Below, piece by piece: positions 49,901-57,013 of a DNA stretch of 64,000 nt (within the stretch, counting starts at the first letter, position 1; each line of letters starts with the position of its first letter). Below the pieces are notes generated by a model. The model was not told where the DNA came from. It saw only the letters and a list, made by a program, of their open reading frames with translations, and made no database searches. The DNA is from Pieris napi. Its lineage: Eukaryota; Arthropoda; Insecta; Lepidoptera; Pieridae. A program made the position numbers and the translations under genes. Where the stretch lies: assembly GCF_905475465.1 (NCBI RefSeq), contig NC_062256.1, forward strand, positions 2,117,662 to 2,181,661, read 5' to 3'.

Positions 49901-52900
49901 TTTAATCTTACGTTGGAGAGAGGGGGGTCTCGGCAAATATCACGCAATTTTTTTTTCTGATTGAAAATTTTTTTTTAGGAAAACGGTTGACCCTAAAGGC
50001 CATCTCTGCAACTTCCCGCTAACTCCATACCTAAACTCTCAACATTTCACTTATTTTGTTTTAGTCGTAAATAAAAGCACGGAGCAATTTTTTTTCTTTT
50101 TCAACGCGTTTACGTAAGAAACCCACATTTTGAAAAATCTCACGTGAGATTGGGGGATGGGGGAGGGGGTTGAATAAAATCTCACGACATCTCACCAGGG
50201 GGGAGGGAGTCACAGAAAATTAAAAAAAAAACACCTCACGTAATTTATGGACGCCCCCTAAAATTTAACAAATAATTAACAAGAAATGTCTAAAACTATT
50301 TTGTAATGTAATCTCACCTGTGCCAAATCGTGATGCGGATAATCCGGGTGATGGTACAGCGGATGAGGATGCGAGTGAACGGATGCAGGACGGGGACCTG
50401 GCCGCCTGACCCCCCTTGCACCCCTTACTGCGCCCCTACCGCGTGTAGCACCCCTCTGTCTGTCTTCCCCATTCAGGGACACTGTATCTATGGAAAATAA
50501 AAAATAAAAATAAATCAGTGGCGCTACAACCTCTTTAGGTCTGGGCCTCAGATTTCTGTGTCTGTTTTATGTTCATTTTTCAATCTAATAGGCATGTAGG
50601 TGATCCAGTGACACACGCCGCCGAATTTTTGGGTCTCAGACATGTCGGTTTCCTCACGATGTTTTCCTTCACCGTTCGAGCACAGCCGGGGATCGAACCT
50701 ACGACCTCAGGGATGAGAGTCGCATGCTGAAGCCACGAGGCTATAGTATATAGTACTCATAATATATACATACCGTTATCCTGTCTGGCATTATGTTGAG
50801 CAGCATGCTTGCCCGGACGAGCAGCCTTTACATCAATATCCAACGGCACCCATTTATGTTTGCCCGACTTATTACCGCCTCTTCCAGCTGAAATTATACA
50901 TTTATTGCTATATTAATGTAATATATATAATTCTCGTGTCACAATGTTCCTTTCCATACTCCTCCGAAACGTCTCGACCGATTTAAATGAATTTTTTTTA
51001 TACATATTCAGTAAGTCTGAGAATCTGCTAATATCAATCTATCTTTCTAACCCCTAAGTGATAACACAATTTTTTTATATATACAGCATACAAAAATACA
51101 TACAAACTTTAATTTTCATCTACCCTAAACGATTAACCCCTATTTTTATTTGTTAGTTAAGATCTTATAACTTTAACTCTGAGGTTTATATAGAGAAAAA
51201 TCACAGAAAAACCTAAAAGTTTTCATTTCAGAAAACCAAACAGTCTATGGGGTAGCATAGCAAAATGTTCCATGTTGGTATGTACTAAAAAGTTAGGCTA
51301 AGTAAATTTACATTAAGGAGAAACGAAATTCGTGGGGGCAGCTAGTAATAATATATTGTTGTAGCAGAGAACGATAGAAAGTAGAATAAATGCCATGGAA
51401 ATGAGATTGTTAAGAGGTATGTGTGGTGTAACATTCATAGCATAGCGAGATAAGAGAGCAGTGTGGGTTAAAAGAAGAGGCAAGGACACAAAAGGGAATG
51501 CTCTGGTGGTTTGGTCATGAACGGATGAACGAGAACCAGCCAAGCCAGCCAAAACCAGGAGGTACTTGAGAAGGGCTATGTTAAAAGTACCCAAATGGGA
51601 CTAGCATGTACGGTGAACGTCATGAAAGTGGATGAAGCGAGAGAGGTATGTCAGGTCTGTAGCAAGAGAGCAGCATTGCGATTCTGTAACTCTCTTTTCG
51701 AACTCTCACAGCGGTTTTCGCAGCGGCGGTGGCGCTCAAATCAGTCGTGAAGCAGTCATTTTACGATTCGGCATTCTTTTAAACAATAAACTACAAGCTC
51801 CCTCCGCTTGTCAAGACGTAATGTGAAATTGCTTAACAGAATACCATGAGATTCCAAAAATGACGTGAGTGACGAAGGGAGCGTTGTTGGTGCGAGGTGA
51901 ACTCACGGATTAACAGAATCGCACGGCCGTGGTCTCGGCCTACCTCTTCGGGTAAAAGGCGTGATAATATAAATAAAATAATTTGTAACATTATATGTAA
52001 AAATATAAAATTACCAGTATTCTTATTCTTGTCGCTATGCGCGTGTTTATCGGTGTGATTCTGTTGCTCCACCTTTTCTGGCTTGGGCGGTTCTTCTGGA
52101 GGGTTCCTCTCTTGGTCCTGTAATTATTGACATTCAATTTATTATAACAAGAATAACTTTGCCAGTACTACACTCAATACAAATCTAATAATTATTAAAT
52201 ATAAATACACGTAAATATCAATCCTCGAAACTATCTTCATTTAAAAAGACTACTCGTGAAATCAATTATTTAAAGATCATATATAAAAACTAGCCGTTTC
52301 GCGCCCGCTTTGCTGGACGAATTAAAATAAATTTTATGTTTCATTATTTTATTTTTTTCTTCATATTTTTATTATTCTTCTTTTTAACTTCCCGCTAAGA
52401 AAATTGAAATATTTCGAAAATCGAGTTTTTAACAGATGTTGACGTTTTGCGGTTCTAGGAAGCCTCTTTTGTTTTTATTAGCGGGAAAAATTTTCATAAA
52501 AGTAAAACAGAAATAAAAAAATGAAGGAACGTTGGAATTAAAAAAATAAATAGCCATAAACCATCTAGGAAAAATTTCGAATCGAATGGTGGTAGTTTCA
52601 TGTCGATACGATCAGTGGTTTAGGCGTGAAAGAGCCTCAAACGAACACCATTTTCTTTTTATATATATAGATATCTGAATATCTTCTCTCTACTTTACGC
52701 AAAAACTTCATTATCTTCATCTCATAGAAAATAGCCCATCCATGAAACAAAGCAATTATAAAAATGTGGGTAGTTTTCATAATTATTCGAAGTACCGTCT
52801 TTATGTGTTCTATTCAGAACCTATGCCTACTTGTCAGCATATTTATCAGTTCATCTTAAAGAACCGACTTTCTGCCTTTAAAAGCCCTCCAAAAAGGCAC

Positions 52901-54358
52901 AGACGGCTGATCACCGAGTTCACAACACGAAGAAATAGTAACCATTATCTCCTGGACTAACCGTCTATTGGCCCCAAGCTATACCCTGGCTGTTTTTAAT
53001 CGTTGCGTTGCTTGTTCTGGGTGTGTCAGCGTACGTACAGCAGTGCACATAAAAACAGTCGTGGTTTGATTACCATGTTTGTCACTGCGCAGTCGATAGC
53101 AATTGTTTATCTGATTGCTGCAGCTGTCGTAGCCCGTGTTCGCAGACAACAAATCTACGGACGACTAAAAGATACGGTATGGCATGTGTACTTCCAGACC
53201 AAGACCTAAAAGGCACAGACGGCTGATCACCTATAAGACACAAATGTACTCCAGATGAAAACTCACCGCATTGCCATTATGGTGCGCGGGGTCATCGTGC
53301 GGCGGCGGTGTCGAATGACATCGAGCGGCCACTGCAGCGCCTAGCGTCGGCCAATCGCCTATATCCGTGAAATCTGATGCCTGTTGACAAACATAGGGTT
53401 AGTTCAATAACCTGATTATAAAAAAAAAACAGTGGCGCTACAACCTCTTTAGGTCTAGGCCTCAGATTTCTAAATCTATTTCTTGATCATATTTAAATAC
53501 TTTACTGTTTGGGTCTAAGACATGTCGGTTTCCTCACGATGTTAACCGTTCGAGCAAATGATAAATGCGCTCATAGAAAGTCCATTGGTGCACAGCCGGG
53601 GATCGAACCTACGACCTCAGGTATGAGAGTCGCACGCTGAAGTCACTAGACAAACATTGTTCTAACCTAATGATACCCTTAATTAATTTATGAGTGGCGA
53701 AGAGGTTCTTGCCTTTTTACGTCTGTTCTATGCCCTTGATAAATGACAGTAGGTAAATTTAGATTGTTTTCTTCAAAGGTACGTTAGTGATATTTAAATC
53801 GCTGTACTGTTAATTACTCCTTCACGAATTTCATGATTCTACCCCCTGAATTAGTCGCGATAAACCAAACAAGTTTTTCACGTTAACAACATAAAACATT
53901 AAATATTTAAAACACTATTAAAAAAAGGGTCTCTAACACACTCCAATTATGTTTAGTTATTGAAACATTTAAATTAATCCTATCAATTATCTTTAGACTA
54001 AACAAGATTGAGTCGGTGCATATCACAACTTGATTGTTACAAGTACAAAACGTAACATAAATAAAACACCTAAACTAAAGTAAACCCGAATTTAATACGA
54101 AAGTATTAACACAACTTATATATTCCATACAGACACCATTATATAGATATTTATTAGGCACCAAAACCCACTAAGGGAACCTAGGTGCCTGAAGGGCCGT
54201 AGTACATAATATGTTAAATACTTAACACAATCCAAAAACCAAATTACTAATAAAAACCCCTCAAGATTCACTTAAATAATCACCTGCGTGTCATTCTCAA
54301 TTCGCGCCCAACTTTTCCTCGAACGCGATTTGCGCTTAGTAGCCACGCCGGCAGTCAT
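28989..54358 (-). CDS. larp: La-related protein 1 (LARP1), complete, 24 coding exons
   Basis: RNA-binding regulator of mRNA stability and translation; in animals LARP1 binds poly(A) and 5'TOP mRNA caps downstream of mTORC1 (known of the family). Exons, 5' to 3': 54358-54284, 53380-53267, 52117-52015, 50887-50774, 50487-50318, 47898-47651, 46314-46125, 45269-44985, 43965-43769, 42744-42637, 41964-41864, 39451-39372, 38936-38794, 37605-37452, 37017-36961, 36151-36020, 35066-34972, 34009-33902, 33391-33240, 32438-32330, 31853-31705, 30951-30818, 30639-30503, 29070-28989. All junctions are GT/AG and in phase; 3237 nt, 1078 residues. La motif about 262-340 (EYYFSPDNLARDFFLRRKM), DM15 region about 850-1005. 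The start ATG opens MTAGVATKRKSRSRKSWARI. The length is close to vertebrate LARP1. The last exon is the least certain, as it is not conserved enough to confirm by eye. Confidence 0.95.
29143..29278 (-). repeat. 140-bp dispersed repeat, copy a
   Basis: TTGTGTCAACATTGCACCC through AAAACGTGGCTGGAACGCC to GGACATTCAGTGCACAAA is nearly identical to 37960-38095. Both copies are in LARP1 introns and in the same orientation. No flanking duplication is evident. Confidence 0.7.
29989..30230 (+). repeat. tRNA-derived SINE, 5'-truncated copy
   Basis: CCGGGTTCGATTCCCGGTTC is a Pol III box B. The body (GGGAGGGTTGTGCGGTACCG, ATTATAAAAAATCCTATAC, GACGCTGGCTAATGCACAAA) matches the fuller copy at 63392-63652. 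The box A region is missing here. LARP1 intron 23. Confidence 0.75.
30503..30951 (-). CDS. larp: LARP1 exons 22 and 23 (end of DM15 and C-terminal tail)
   Basis: Exon 22 (30951-30818) encodes QLYGLEKFWAFLKYYKH and ends EDFRVLE, the third DM15 repeat. Exon 23 (30639-30503) encodes PQLNELLGAQGP and a His/Arg/Ser-rich tail (DRHRSVSESDRPHHQHH). They are separated by a 178-bp intron and join in phase 0. Confidence 0.93.
31345..31678 (+). mobile_element. Non-autonomous Helitron (LARP1 intron 21)
   Basis: It starts TCTATATATTAAAATTCTC and ends CAGCTAG, inserted between A and T as Helitrons do (A|TC...CTAG|T). The interior carries CTCCGAATCGGCTCGACC and CATATTCAGTAAGTCTGAG, shared with copies at 35709, 38299 and 50917. 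Confidence 0.75.
31705..33391 (-). CDS. larp: LARP1 exons 19-21 (core DM15 repeats)
   Basis: Exon 19 (33391-33240): HPSHGLLRENHFTQQAYHKY and CLK. Exon 20 (32438-32330): ERKKLGIGQSQEMNTLFRFW through SFFLRDHFNRTMYNEF. Exon 21 (31853-31705): GFRYGLECLFRFYSYGLERK and MQDYENG. These are the hallmark DM15 residues, which in characterised LARP1 form the cap-binding helical repeats. Conservation is the highest in the gene. Confidence 0.96.
32108..32258 (+). repeat. Retroelement 3' tail (TTTGACGTTCATAAGTG family)
   Basis: TCTACGCCCTTGATTTGAGA, ACTGGCAGTAAATGT, TTGACGTTCATAAGTGTAC and ACCTACATGAATAAATGATT recur at 41493-41633, 44227-44333 and in shorter form at 53713-53790. The terminal AATAAATGATTTTTGACTT looks like a LINE 3' end. 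Confidence 0.6.
32888..33140 (+). repeat. tRNA-derived SINE with intact tRNA-like head
   Basis: The 72-nt head (32888-32959) pairs GGCTCA with TGAGCC, has box A-like GGTCTAGTGGTTAG and box B GGGTTCGATCCC. A body rich in ATGTATTTATA and ending TTCACCAGCTTAGCATGG follows, then an A tail. The anticodon stem is mismatched and its loop oversized, so it is a SINE, not a tRNA gene. LARP1 intron 19. A headless scrap of the same family may be at 33579-33603. Confidence 0.8.
33902..35066 (-). CDS. larp: LARP1 exons 17 and 18
   Basis: Exon 17 (35066-34972): MESQNEVGKAKRPRRTARFY and AASKDPHATDV. Exon 18 (34009-33902): SSRKHKTRHSLNPPVEHHIG, then WVMDIREH, the stretch just upstream of DM15 in LARP1 proteins. 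They join as AT|A in phase. The intron between them holds LINE fragments right up to the exon 17 donor. Confidence 0.93.
34226..34420 (-). repeat. LINE reverse-transcriptase C-terminal fragment
   Basis: The minus-strand frame reads SLRRDIASLCVFYKVWYGEC and SEESFGLIPP, the same LINE family as at 1-200 and 58155. It is truncated and lacks the catalytic part. Confidence 0.65.
34829..34965 (-). repeat. LINE 3' end abutting LARP1 exon 17
   Basis: On the minus strand FLKGRQRTCEPGF is the C-terminus of the LINE ORF and the GGGCAGGAGGCTCACCTCAT block (plus strand) is its 3' tail. It begins almost at the exon 17 donor (34971-34970), so the insertion lies just downstream of a splice site without destroying it. 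Confidence 0.65.
35265..35585 (+). mobile_element. Degenerate Helitron (LARP1 intron 16)
   Basis: ATATATAAAATTCTCCTGTC at the left and ACGTTTGCCGGATCAGC at the right match the lepidopteran non-autonomous Helitron seen elsewhere here, with CTCCGAAATGGCTTGACCG inside. The expected CTAG end has decayed to CATG. Confidence 0.6.
35710..36005 (+). mobile_element. Truncated Helitron beside LARP1 exon 16
   Basis: It starts TCTTATATATAAAATTCTCG and shares CTCCGATACGGCTTGACCG and CATATTCAGTAGGTCTGAG with its relatives. The 3' CTAG end is missing; homology fades about 15 bp before the exon 16 donor (36019). Confidence 0.6.
36020..37605 (-). CDS. larp: LARP1 exons 14-16
   Basis: Exon 14 (37605-37452): SDDESEFTDGDIGRLLIVTQ. 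Exon 15 (37017-36961): VITDGLRRYEEDLWGEFSM. Exon 16 (36151-36020): CNSGGSQYRTVSLISREQFE then a poly-Pro run. The LLIVTQT and DGLxxYExDLW signatures are typical of the central region of LARP1. All junctions are in phase 0 here. Confidence 0.93.
36226..36925. repeat. 38-bp minisatellite filling LARP1 intron 15
   Basis: About 18 head-to-tail units; the unit includes ATTAAAGTATTCGGTAAGTT followed by ATGACAACTAATCTCGTT. Two consecutive units near 36330-36390 lack the ATTAA part and are about 28 bp. Units differ mainly at ACTAATC versus ACTTATC and a few point changes. The array occupies most of the 809-bp intron between exons 15 and 16. Confidence 0.92.
37156..37411. mobile_element. MITE of the TTCAAGTATTACGTAA family (LARP1 intron 14)
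   Basis: Left GGAGTGTTCAAGTATTACGT and right CGTGACTTGAACACTCC are inverted. Inside are GTAAAACATTATGATGCGG, AAAGAGTCACTAGGTGGTC and AAACGTTACGGCGCGTTACA with a G run. Confidence 0.7.
37960..38095 (-). repeat. 140-bp dispersed repeat, copy b
   Basis: Near-identical partner of 29143-29278, with the same orientation, in LARP1 intron 13. Confidence 0.7.
38299..38730 (-). mobile_element. Non-autonomous Helitron, minus orientation (LARP1 intron 13)
   Basis: On the minus strand it starts TCTATATATATATAAATGAA and ends GCCAGGCCAGCTAG, between A and T. It contains the CGGCTTGACCGATTTG motif common to the local Helitrons. It ends 63 bp from exon 13. Confidence 0.7.
38794..39451 (-). CDS. larp: LARP1 exons 12 and 13
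   Basis: Exon 12 (39451-39372): EEPIEKGATEQLNSPNNERA then DPNVWTE. Exon 13 (38936-38794): VKRRTKAGSRERGN, an acidic EEPEEPREELHFQLDEELDL run, and HNTFTDAW, which runs into exon 14's SDDESEF as in other LARP1 proteins. Confidence 0.9.
40087..40500. mobile_element. 414-bp MITE flanked by TTAA
   Basis: It starts GGCCCTATCCCAGCACGAAT and ends GACCAGATTAGGTCC, with TTAA outside each end (40083-40086 and 40501-40504). The ends are weakly inverted (GGCCCTAT versus GGACCTAAT). A near-complete relative is at 57348-57764 and a 5'-truncated one at 44483-44794. TTAA targets suggest a piggyBac-like mobiliser; this is inference. Confidence 0.7.
40879..41250 (+). mobile_element. Non-autonomous Helitron (LARP1 intron 11)
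   Basis: It starts TCTTAATATATATAAATCTC and ends CTTGGCCGAGTCTGCTAG, inserted between A and T. It contains GGACTCCTAAACTACCGAAC. The same subfamily occurs in reverse at 46767-47094 and as a 3' scrap at 9575-9606. Confidence 0.8.
41493..41633 (+). repeat. Retroelement 3' tail (TTTGACGTTCATAAGTG family)
   Basis: TTCCGTTCTACGCCCTTGAT, GAGAACTGGCAGTAAATGT and CTACATGAATAAATGATT match the copy at 32108-32258. Confidence 0.6.
41864..42744 (-). CDS. larp: LARP1 exons 10 and 11
   Basis: Exon 10 (42744-42637): RKKQMVGIFPLATMGGPLVA through CVPPPPLP. Exon 11 (41964-41864): MFRSSHGPGSISPLARDNLN, then PDVPEFVPQAVRQ. The VPEFVP segment is characteristic of LARP1. They join AG|A in phase. Confidence 0.9.
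42205..42562 (-). repeat. Two adjacent tRNA-derived SINE copies
   Basis: 42205-42352 and 42380-42562 are both reverse-oriented copies of the SINE at 6361-6567, lying head to tail with 27 bp between them, which includes an A tract. Both lack the outer box B. They fill most of LARP1 intron 10. Confidence 0.7.
42745..43768. other. LARP1 intron 9
   Basis: About 1 kb, AT-rich. I see no repeat family or exon in it. A 71-codon plus-strand frame at 43178-43393 has no recognisable feature. Confidence 0.4.
43769..45269 (-). CDS. larp: LARP1 exons 8 and 9 (acidic low-complexity linker)
   Basis: Exon 8 (45269-44985): VRTAIEPMKWVLADIALGAN then a Glu/Lys/Asp/Thr-rich run. Exon 9 (43965-43769): a further Glu/Asp/Lys-rich run ending GSEKPGEKR. 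The MKWVLAD part follows the La motif directly. The rest is probably disordered. Confidence 0.9.
44342..44462 (-). repeat. 130-bp dispersed repeat, inverted relative to 51680-51805
   Basis: GGAGCTTGTAGTTTATCAGA, GACTGCTTCACGACTGATTTG, CGAAAACCGCTGTG and ACAGAATCGCAG are the reverse complement of the 51.7-kb block. The pair faces in opposite directions within LARP1 introns 8 and 3. Confidence 0.6.
44483..44794. mobile_element. 5'-truncated copy of the TTAA-flanked MITE
   Basis: From GATAACAATTAGTTAAT to GACCAGATAGGTCC with TTAA following (44795-44798). It matches 40087-40500 from its second quarter onward. Confidence 0.6.
44838..44935 (-). repeat. LINE 3' tail
   Basis: AAACGGGCAGGAGGCTCACC, TGATGTTAAGTGATACCGCC and CAATGCCAGAAGGCTCGCAA. 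Same family as 34829-34965. Confidence 0.6.
45270..46124. other. LARP1 intron 7
   Basis: Mostly unassigned AT-rich sequence. A short dispersed repeat, GCCAAAGAAGTATAACTTCT then CATAAGTACACGC, lies near 45751-45795 and recurs near 8797-8840 and 29692-29735. Confidence 0.4.
46125..47898 (-). CDS. larp: LARP1 exons 6 and 7 (Ala/Pro/Gly segment and La motif)
   Basis: Exon 6 (47898-47651) encodes a Gly/Ala/Pro-rich run, then QVTLKDLIKKQ. Exon 7 (46314-46125) encodes EYYFSPDNLARDFFLRRKM, TIPVTLIASFHRVRALTADV and DKLELIQGFK. This is the complete La motif (residues about 262-340), the winged-helix RNA-binding fold of La-related proteins, with the conserved Gln, Tyr, Tyr, Phe, Asp and Phe positions present. 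Junction AT|C in phase. Confidence 0.96.
46767..47094 (-). mobile_element. Non-autonomous Helitron, minus orientation (LARP1 intron 6)
   Basis: Its 3' end on the minus strand is GGCCGGTCTGCTAG followed by T. The interior matches the 40879-41250 element in reverse (CACCAGTCATGGGGACCACC on the plus strand). Its 5' side ends exactly where the next Helitron begins. Confidence 0.7.
47095..47437 (+). mobile_element. Non-autonomous Helitron of a second subfamily (LARP1 intron 6)
   Basis: It starts TCTATATAAAAAGAAAATGG and ends GGGCGCGAAACGGCTAG, followed by T. It contains GGTGTTCGTTTGAGGCTC and TTAACTTCCCGC-like blocks. An inverted close relative is at 52290-52671. Confidence 0.8.
48589..48748. mobile_element. 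160-bp MITE with GTATTACGTAAGCA termini
   Basis: Left TTAGAGGCCGTTCACGTATT, then ACGTAAGCA; right TGCTTACTTAATACTTGAAC, then CGCCCCTAA. Two poly-C tracts lie inside. LARP1 intron 5. Related in style to the TTCAAGTATTACGTAA MITEs but with a different interior. Confidence 0.65.
49840..50258. mobile_element. 419-bp MITE with GGGGGCGTCC termini and TAA duplication
   Basis: Left GGGGGCGTCCATAAATTACG and right CGTAATTTATGGACGCCCCC are perfect inverted repeats extending through TGAGGTG. TAA flanks both ends. The interior has poly-G tracts and, at 49983-50040, a block CTAAAGGCCATCTCTGCAAC and TTCCCGCTAACTCCAT matching (in reverse) the interior of the unrelated-ended element at 2480-4082. It ends 60 bp from LARP1 exon 5. 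Confidence 0.8.
50318..54358 (-). CDS. larp: LARP1 exons 1-5 (N-terminal region)
   Basis: Exon 1 (54358-54284): MTAGVATKRKSRSRKSWARI. Exon 2 (53380-53267): SDFTDIGDWPTLG, typical of LARP1. Exon 3 (52117-52015): ERNPPEEPPKPEKVEQQNHT. Exon 4 (50887-50774): GKHKWVPLDIDVKAA, also typical. Exon 5 (50487-50318): DTVSLNGEDRQRGATRGRGA, RGG-like, then a His/Pro-rich run. The first ATG is preceded by in-frame stops nearby, supporting this start. Confidence 0.93.
50515..50748 (-). repeat. tRNA-derived SINE, nearly complete copy
   Basis: From AGTGGCGCTACAACCTCTTT to GGGGATCGAACCTACGACCT (box B complement) and CACGAGGCTAT. This is the best local reference copy of the family. LARP1 intron 4. Confidence 0.8.
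50917..51345 (+). mobile_element. Non-autonomous Helitron (LARP1 intron 3)
   Basis: ATATATATAATTCTCGTGTC at the left, CTCCGAAACGTCTCGACCG and CATATTCAGTAAGTCTGAG inside, and GTGGGGGCAGCTAG followed by T at the right. Confidence 0.7.
51360..51700 (+). repeat. LINE reverse-transcriptase tail fragment
   Basis: Plus-strand frames with a frameshift read MEMRLLRGMCGVT and later KRREVCQVCSKR-like residues, resembling the C-terminal region of insect non-LTR reverse transcriptases (MRxLRWMCGxT). A similar scrap is at about 31010-31080. Both are dead. Confidence 0.45.
51680..51805 (+). repeat. 130-bp dispersed repeat
   Basis: GCGATTCTGTAACTCTCTTT through CAAATCAGTCGTGAAGCAGT to AATAAACTACAAGCTCCC. 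Inverted partner of 44342-44462. Confidence 0.6.
52290..52671 (-). mobile_element. Non-autonomous Helitron, minus orientation (LARP1 intron 2)
   Basis: On the minus strand it starts TCTATATATATAAAAAGAAA and ends GCGCGAAACGGCTAG, between A and T. Close relative of 47095-47437 in opposite orientation. Confidence 0.8.
53431..53650 (-). repeat. tRNA-derived SINE (LARP1 intron 1)
   Basis: AGTGGCGCTACAACCTCTTT to CAGCCGGGGATCGAACCTAC. A deletion removes part of the middle compared with 50515-50748. Confidence 0.75.
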
Positions 54359-56182
54359 CACAACACAAGACTTCACAATTACAGACTTACTACACTCACA
54401 CACACTTACACTTCAGTAGCACATATTTTGGTTCAATTTAGAATAAATTCTTTTATAACTTCGCTGGTTTCTGTATAATACAAATTGTATTCAAAATAAA
54501 ACGTAAGCCCCGAATACACTTAAGACTCCTAAATACCACATGAATTCTACACCTAACCTAATCTTTTTCCTTTAGGTAATTTAATTTGTGTAATACCCGA
54601 GTTTTAAAATGTTTTTTTTTCTAAAGTTTCTTTTTTCTTATGTGTGGCCTCCAGGCATATAGAAAAAGAATATAAATCGATAAAATCTATAAACAAAAGA
54701 AAATTCTCGGAAATGTCTAATAAAATTCTTTCATAAATATATGTACTACAATTTAACTTTTGATATGATTAATTTGAATATTATGTTTGTGTTACTTTAT
54801 AATTTGTTTAAAAAAAATAATTCATAGCAATTACTTGAGTGATCTAAAAAATACCATTTCTGTCTGACCCAAAAACTCATCATAATCTAAGTTGAAAACT
54901 GGTTAAAATGAAATCGAAAATGTCTTCCTATTCGAAATGTCAATATTAACATACTATATGTCACACGAATATATTATATCACATGGCTACAAGGCCGCTA
55001 ATTAAGCGAATTGTTACTTTGCCAACAAATAAATGTTTATATAATTTTAAATTTTTCGAGATAACACAGCCGCTATTGTTTCATTACTAATTAAATTTCT
55101 CCTCAATTTTGACAATATTTAAAACATATATCATCTTAATCTTATCACCCCATATTACATAAATTTCATAATAACTTATTTAAGTTCCAAATGTTTAAAG
55201 CACTTCCGTGTATGACACGTTTTAATATCGCAATCGTATCAATGCGACGAGAATACATATTTTACAATATTAATCAATATTCACAAACCAATAAAAGTTA
55301 ATGTCATGTGACTTGGCTGAGAAAGCTGTTTCTAACAACATTTTTTGGCGCCTAATTACTAAAACTCAATATAAATTACAATAAATATCATAATAATTAT
55401 CAAGTAATTGTCTTGAAATTGGTTCACTAAGGTAGAGAACTAGAGAAACACAACACACTTCATAAAACTGTCACAAGCTAAGCGATCTATTTATACATAA
55501 TCAATAACTTTTCAAAACATCTAGAAATATAACCCTAAAGTTTTATTTCTGTATTTGTGTTGGCGTCTCCAATTCGATGTTACCAAGACCGGGTTGTCTT
55601 TGGAAATTACAAGTCAATTGTCACAGTATATACCACGTTCAAACGTTGCGTAATCTTTCTAACCTAAAAACCACGTGCTTCGACCACGTTGTCGGCTTAC
55701 GCATCTATCTCGCTCGCACACCTCGCCGGTGCTATCTCTCTCGAACATCCAAGGTCAGCGCGACCGACGCGATCTCACAATCAATCATTCGCCTTGTTTC
55801 TTGGTAACGGGATATTACATAGAATTATAGATTTAATATCCATGTGTATAAGCACTATCTTTCTATAATACATTATTTTAATTATTCAATATAGGTGATC
55901 CTAACCACAGTTTTTATTCATACATATCTTTTGCATTAATATAAAACACGTTCATGGTTTTCCATAGTGCTACATTCATGTTGCGACCTTTGTTTATTCG
56001 AATGTGAACCATTTCTCAACAAAAATCAGCATTCGACCTATTGAGTGTCATTGAGCTATATTGATAAGCCACTTACTAAAGATAAAAAGTTAGGTTAGGT
56101 TAGGATAGTGTACGCAACACTTGAATAAAATCGCAAACAGTTTTAATATTAAACGGTAAATAACCGCGTGAACGCTAGCCCA
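54359..56182. other. LARP1 upstream region and divergent intergenic space
   Basis: It contains the LARP1 5' UTR and promoter, not precisely placed. A GC-richer patch at about 55640-55800 (CTCGCTCGCACACCTCGCCG) could be a promoter for LARP1 or for the divergent small gene. At 56090-56106 there is GTTAGGTTAGGTTAGG, three TTAGG units. No TATA box is convincing. The 76-codon plus frame at 55577-55807 crosses the GC patch and is probably not coding. Confidence 0.4.
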
Positions 56183-56530
56183 ATGTTCAGGTACCCAAGG
56201 GCGACCTACGGGGAAGCTTGGCCTTGGCTTGGAGACGAACTGAATACAAATCAAGAAGCATCTATTATCTGTGATGACCTTGACTATGTAAGTTAACTTT
56301 TACGCTTAAAAGCTTGTTTCCAGCTTGCAAAAGCCTTTCTATATAAGCCTTTACAGGTTTACCCAGCCCTAGTCTACCCAGACATACTAACGACTAATGT
56401 TTTATAATAGTTTTAATTATAATCTGAACCGGATATGGGACTTCAATCCTCACAGGTGATGAGAATTAGAAGCAAAGACCGAAGAAGATGGCGCATTTTG
56501 ATTCACCAATCACAATCGAACTATATTTGA
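56183..56530 (+). CDS. Possible small two-exon gene, 59 residues, unknown function
   Basis: Exon 56183-56287 reads MFRYPRATYGEAWPWLGDEL through ICDDLDY to a strong TAT|GTAAGT donor. Exon 56456-56530 (acceptor TCCTCACAG) reads VMRIRSKDRRRWRILIHQSQ then SNYI and TGA. The phase is 0 and the total is 59 residues. It has no signal peptide or membrane segment; the first half is Trp/acidic and the second half basic. It is divergent from LARP1, 1.8 kb from its ATG. Good splice signals argue for a real gene; short length and lack of a recognised family argue caution. Confidence 0.4.
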
Positions 56531-57013
56531 GAATGTCTTTTGTTTTATCTCACCTCCATGGTCTCCTTCAAATTAAATTTGCTCTCATCACTAAACACGC
56601 AAGTGGCATGGTACAAATTTCAAAAATGATGATTTTGTCTTTCCTCGGTTTGTTCAGCCTCATAAAATGTTATCTACACATTTTATTAGCGGAAAAGGCA
56701 TATTTTGTACGTAAATTACTCTTATTACCGCTAACCTACATACCAAAATAATTACAATACGTTAATTACATTAATTTATCATTACCAGCAAATGCAGTAC
56801 GAGCAAGTAACCTAATGAATATTGATTCCCACCACCACAAACTCAGTGATACCATACGAATTTTTTTTAAATCAATAAATTTATCTGATAAGATAAAGAA
56901 TATGCAATCTTAATCCAAATAAATTCGAAAAACCCAAGTCGAAATTATTACAATCATTGTAATACGATTTAAAATAAACTTAATTTTTGCAATAAAAATA
57001 ATTATTAAAGAAA

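Noticed and set aside
55577..55807. 76-codon plus-strand frame upstream of LARP1
   Set aside because: It covers the GC-rich patch and has no recognisable domain; more likely a chance frame in regulatory DNA.
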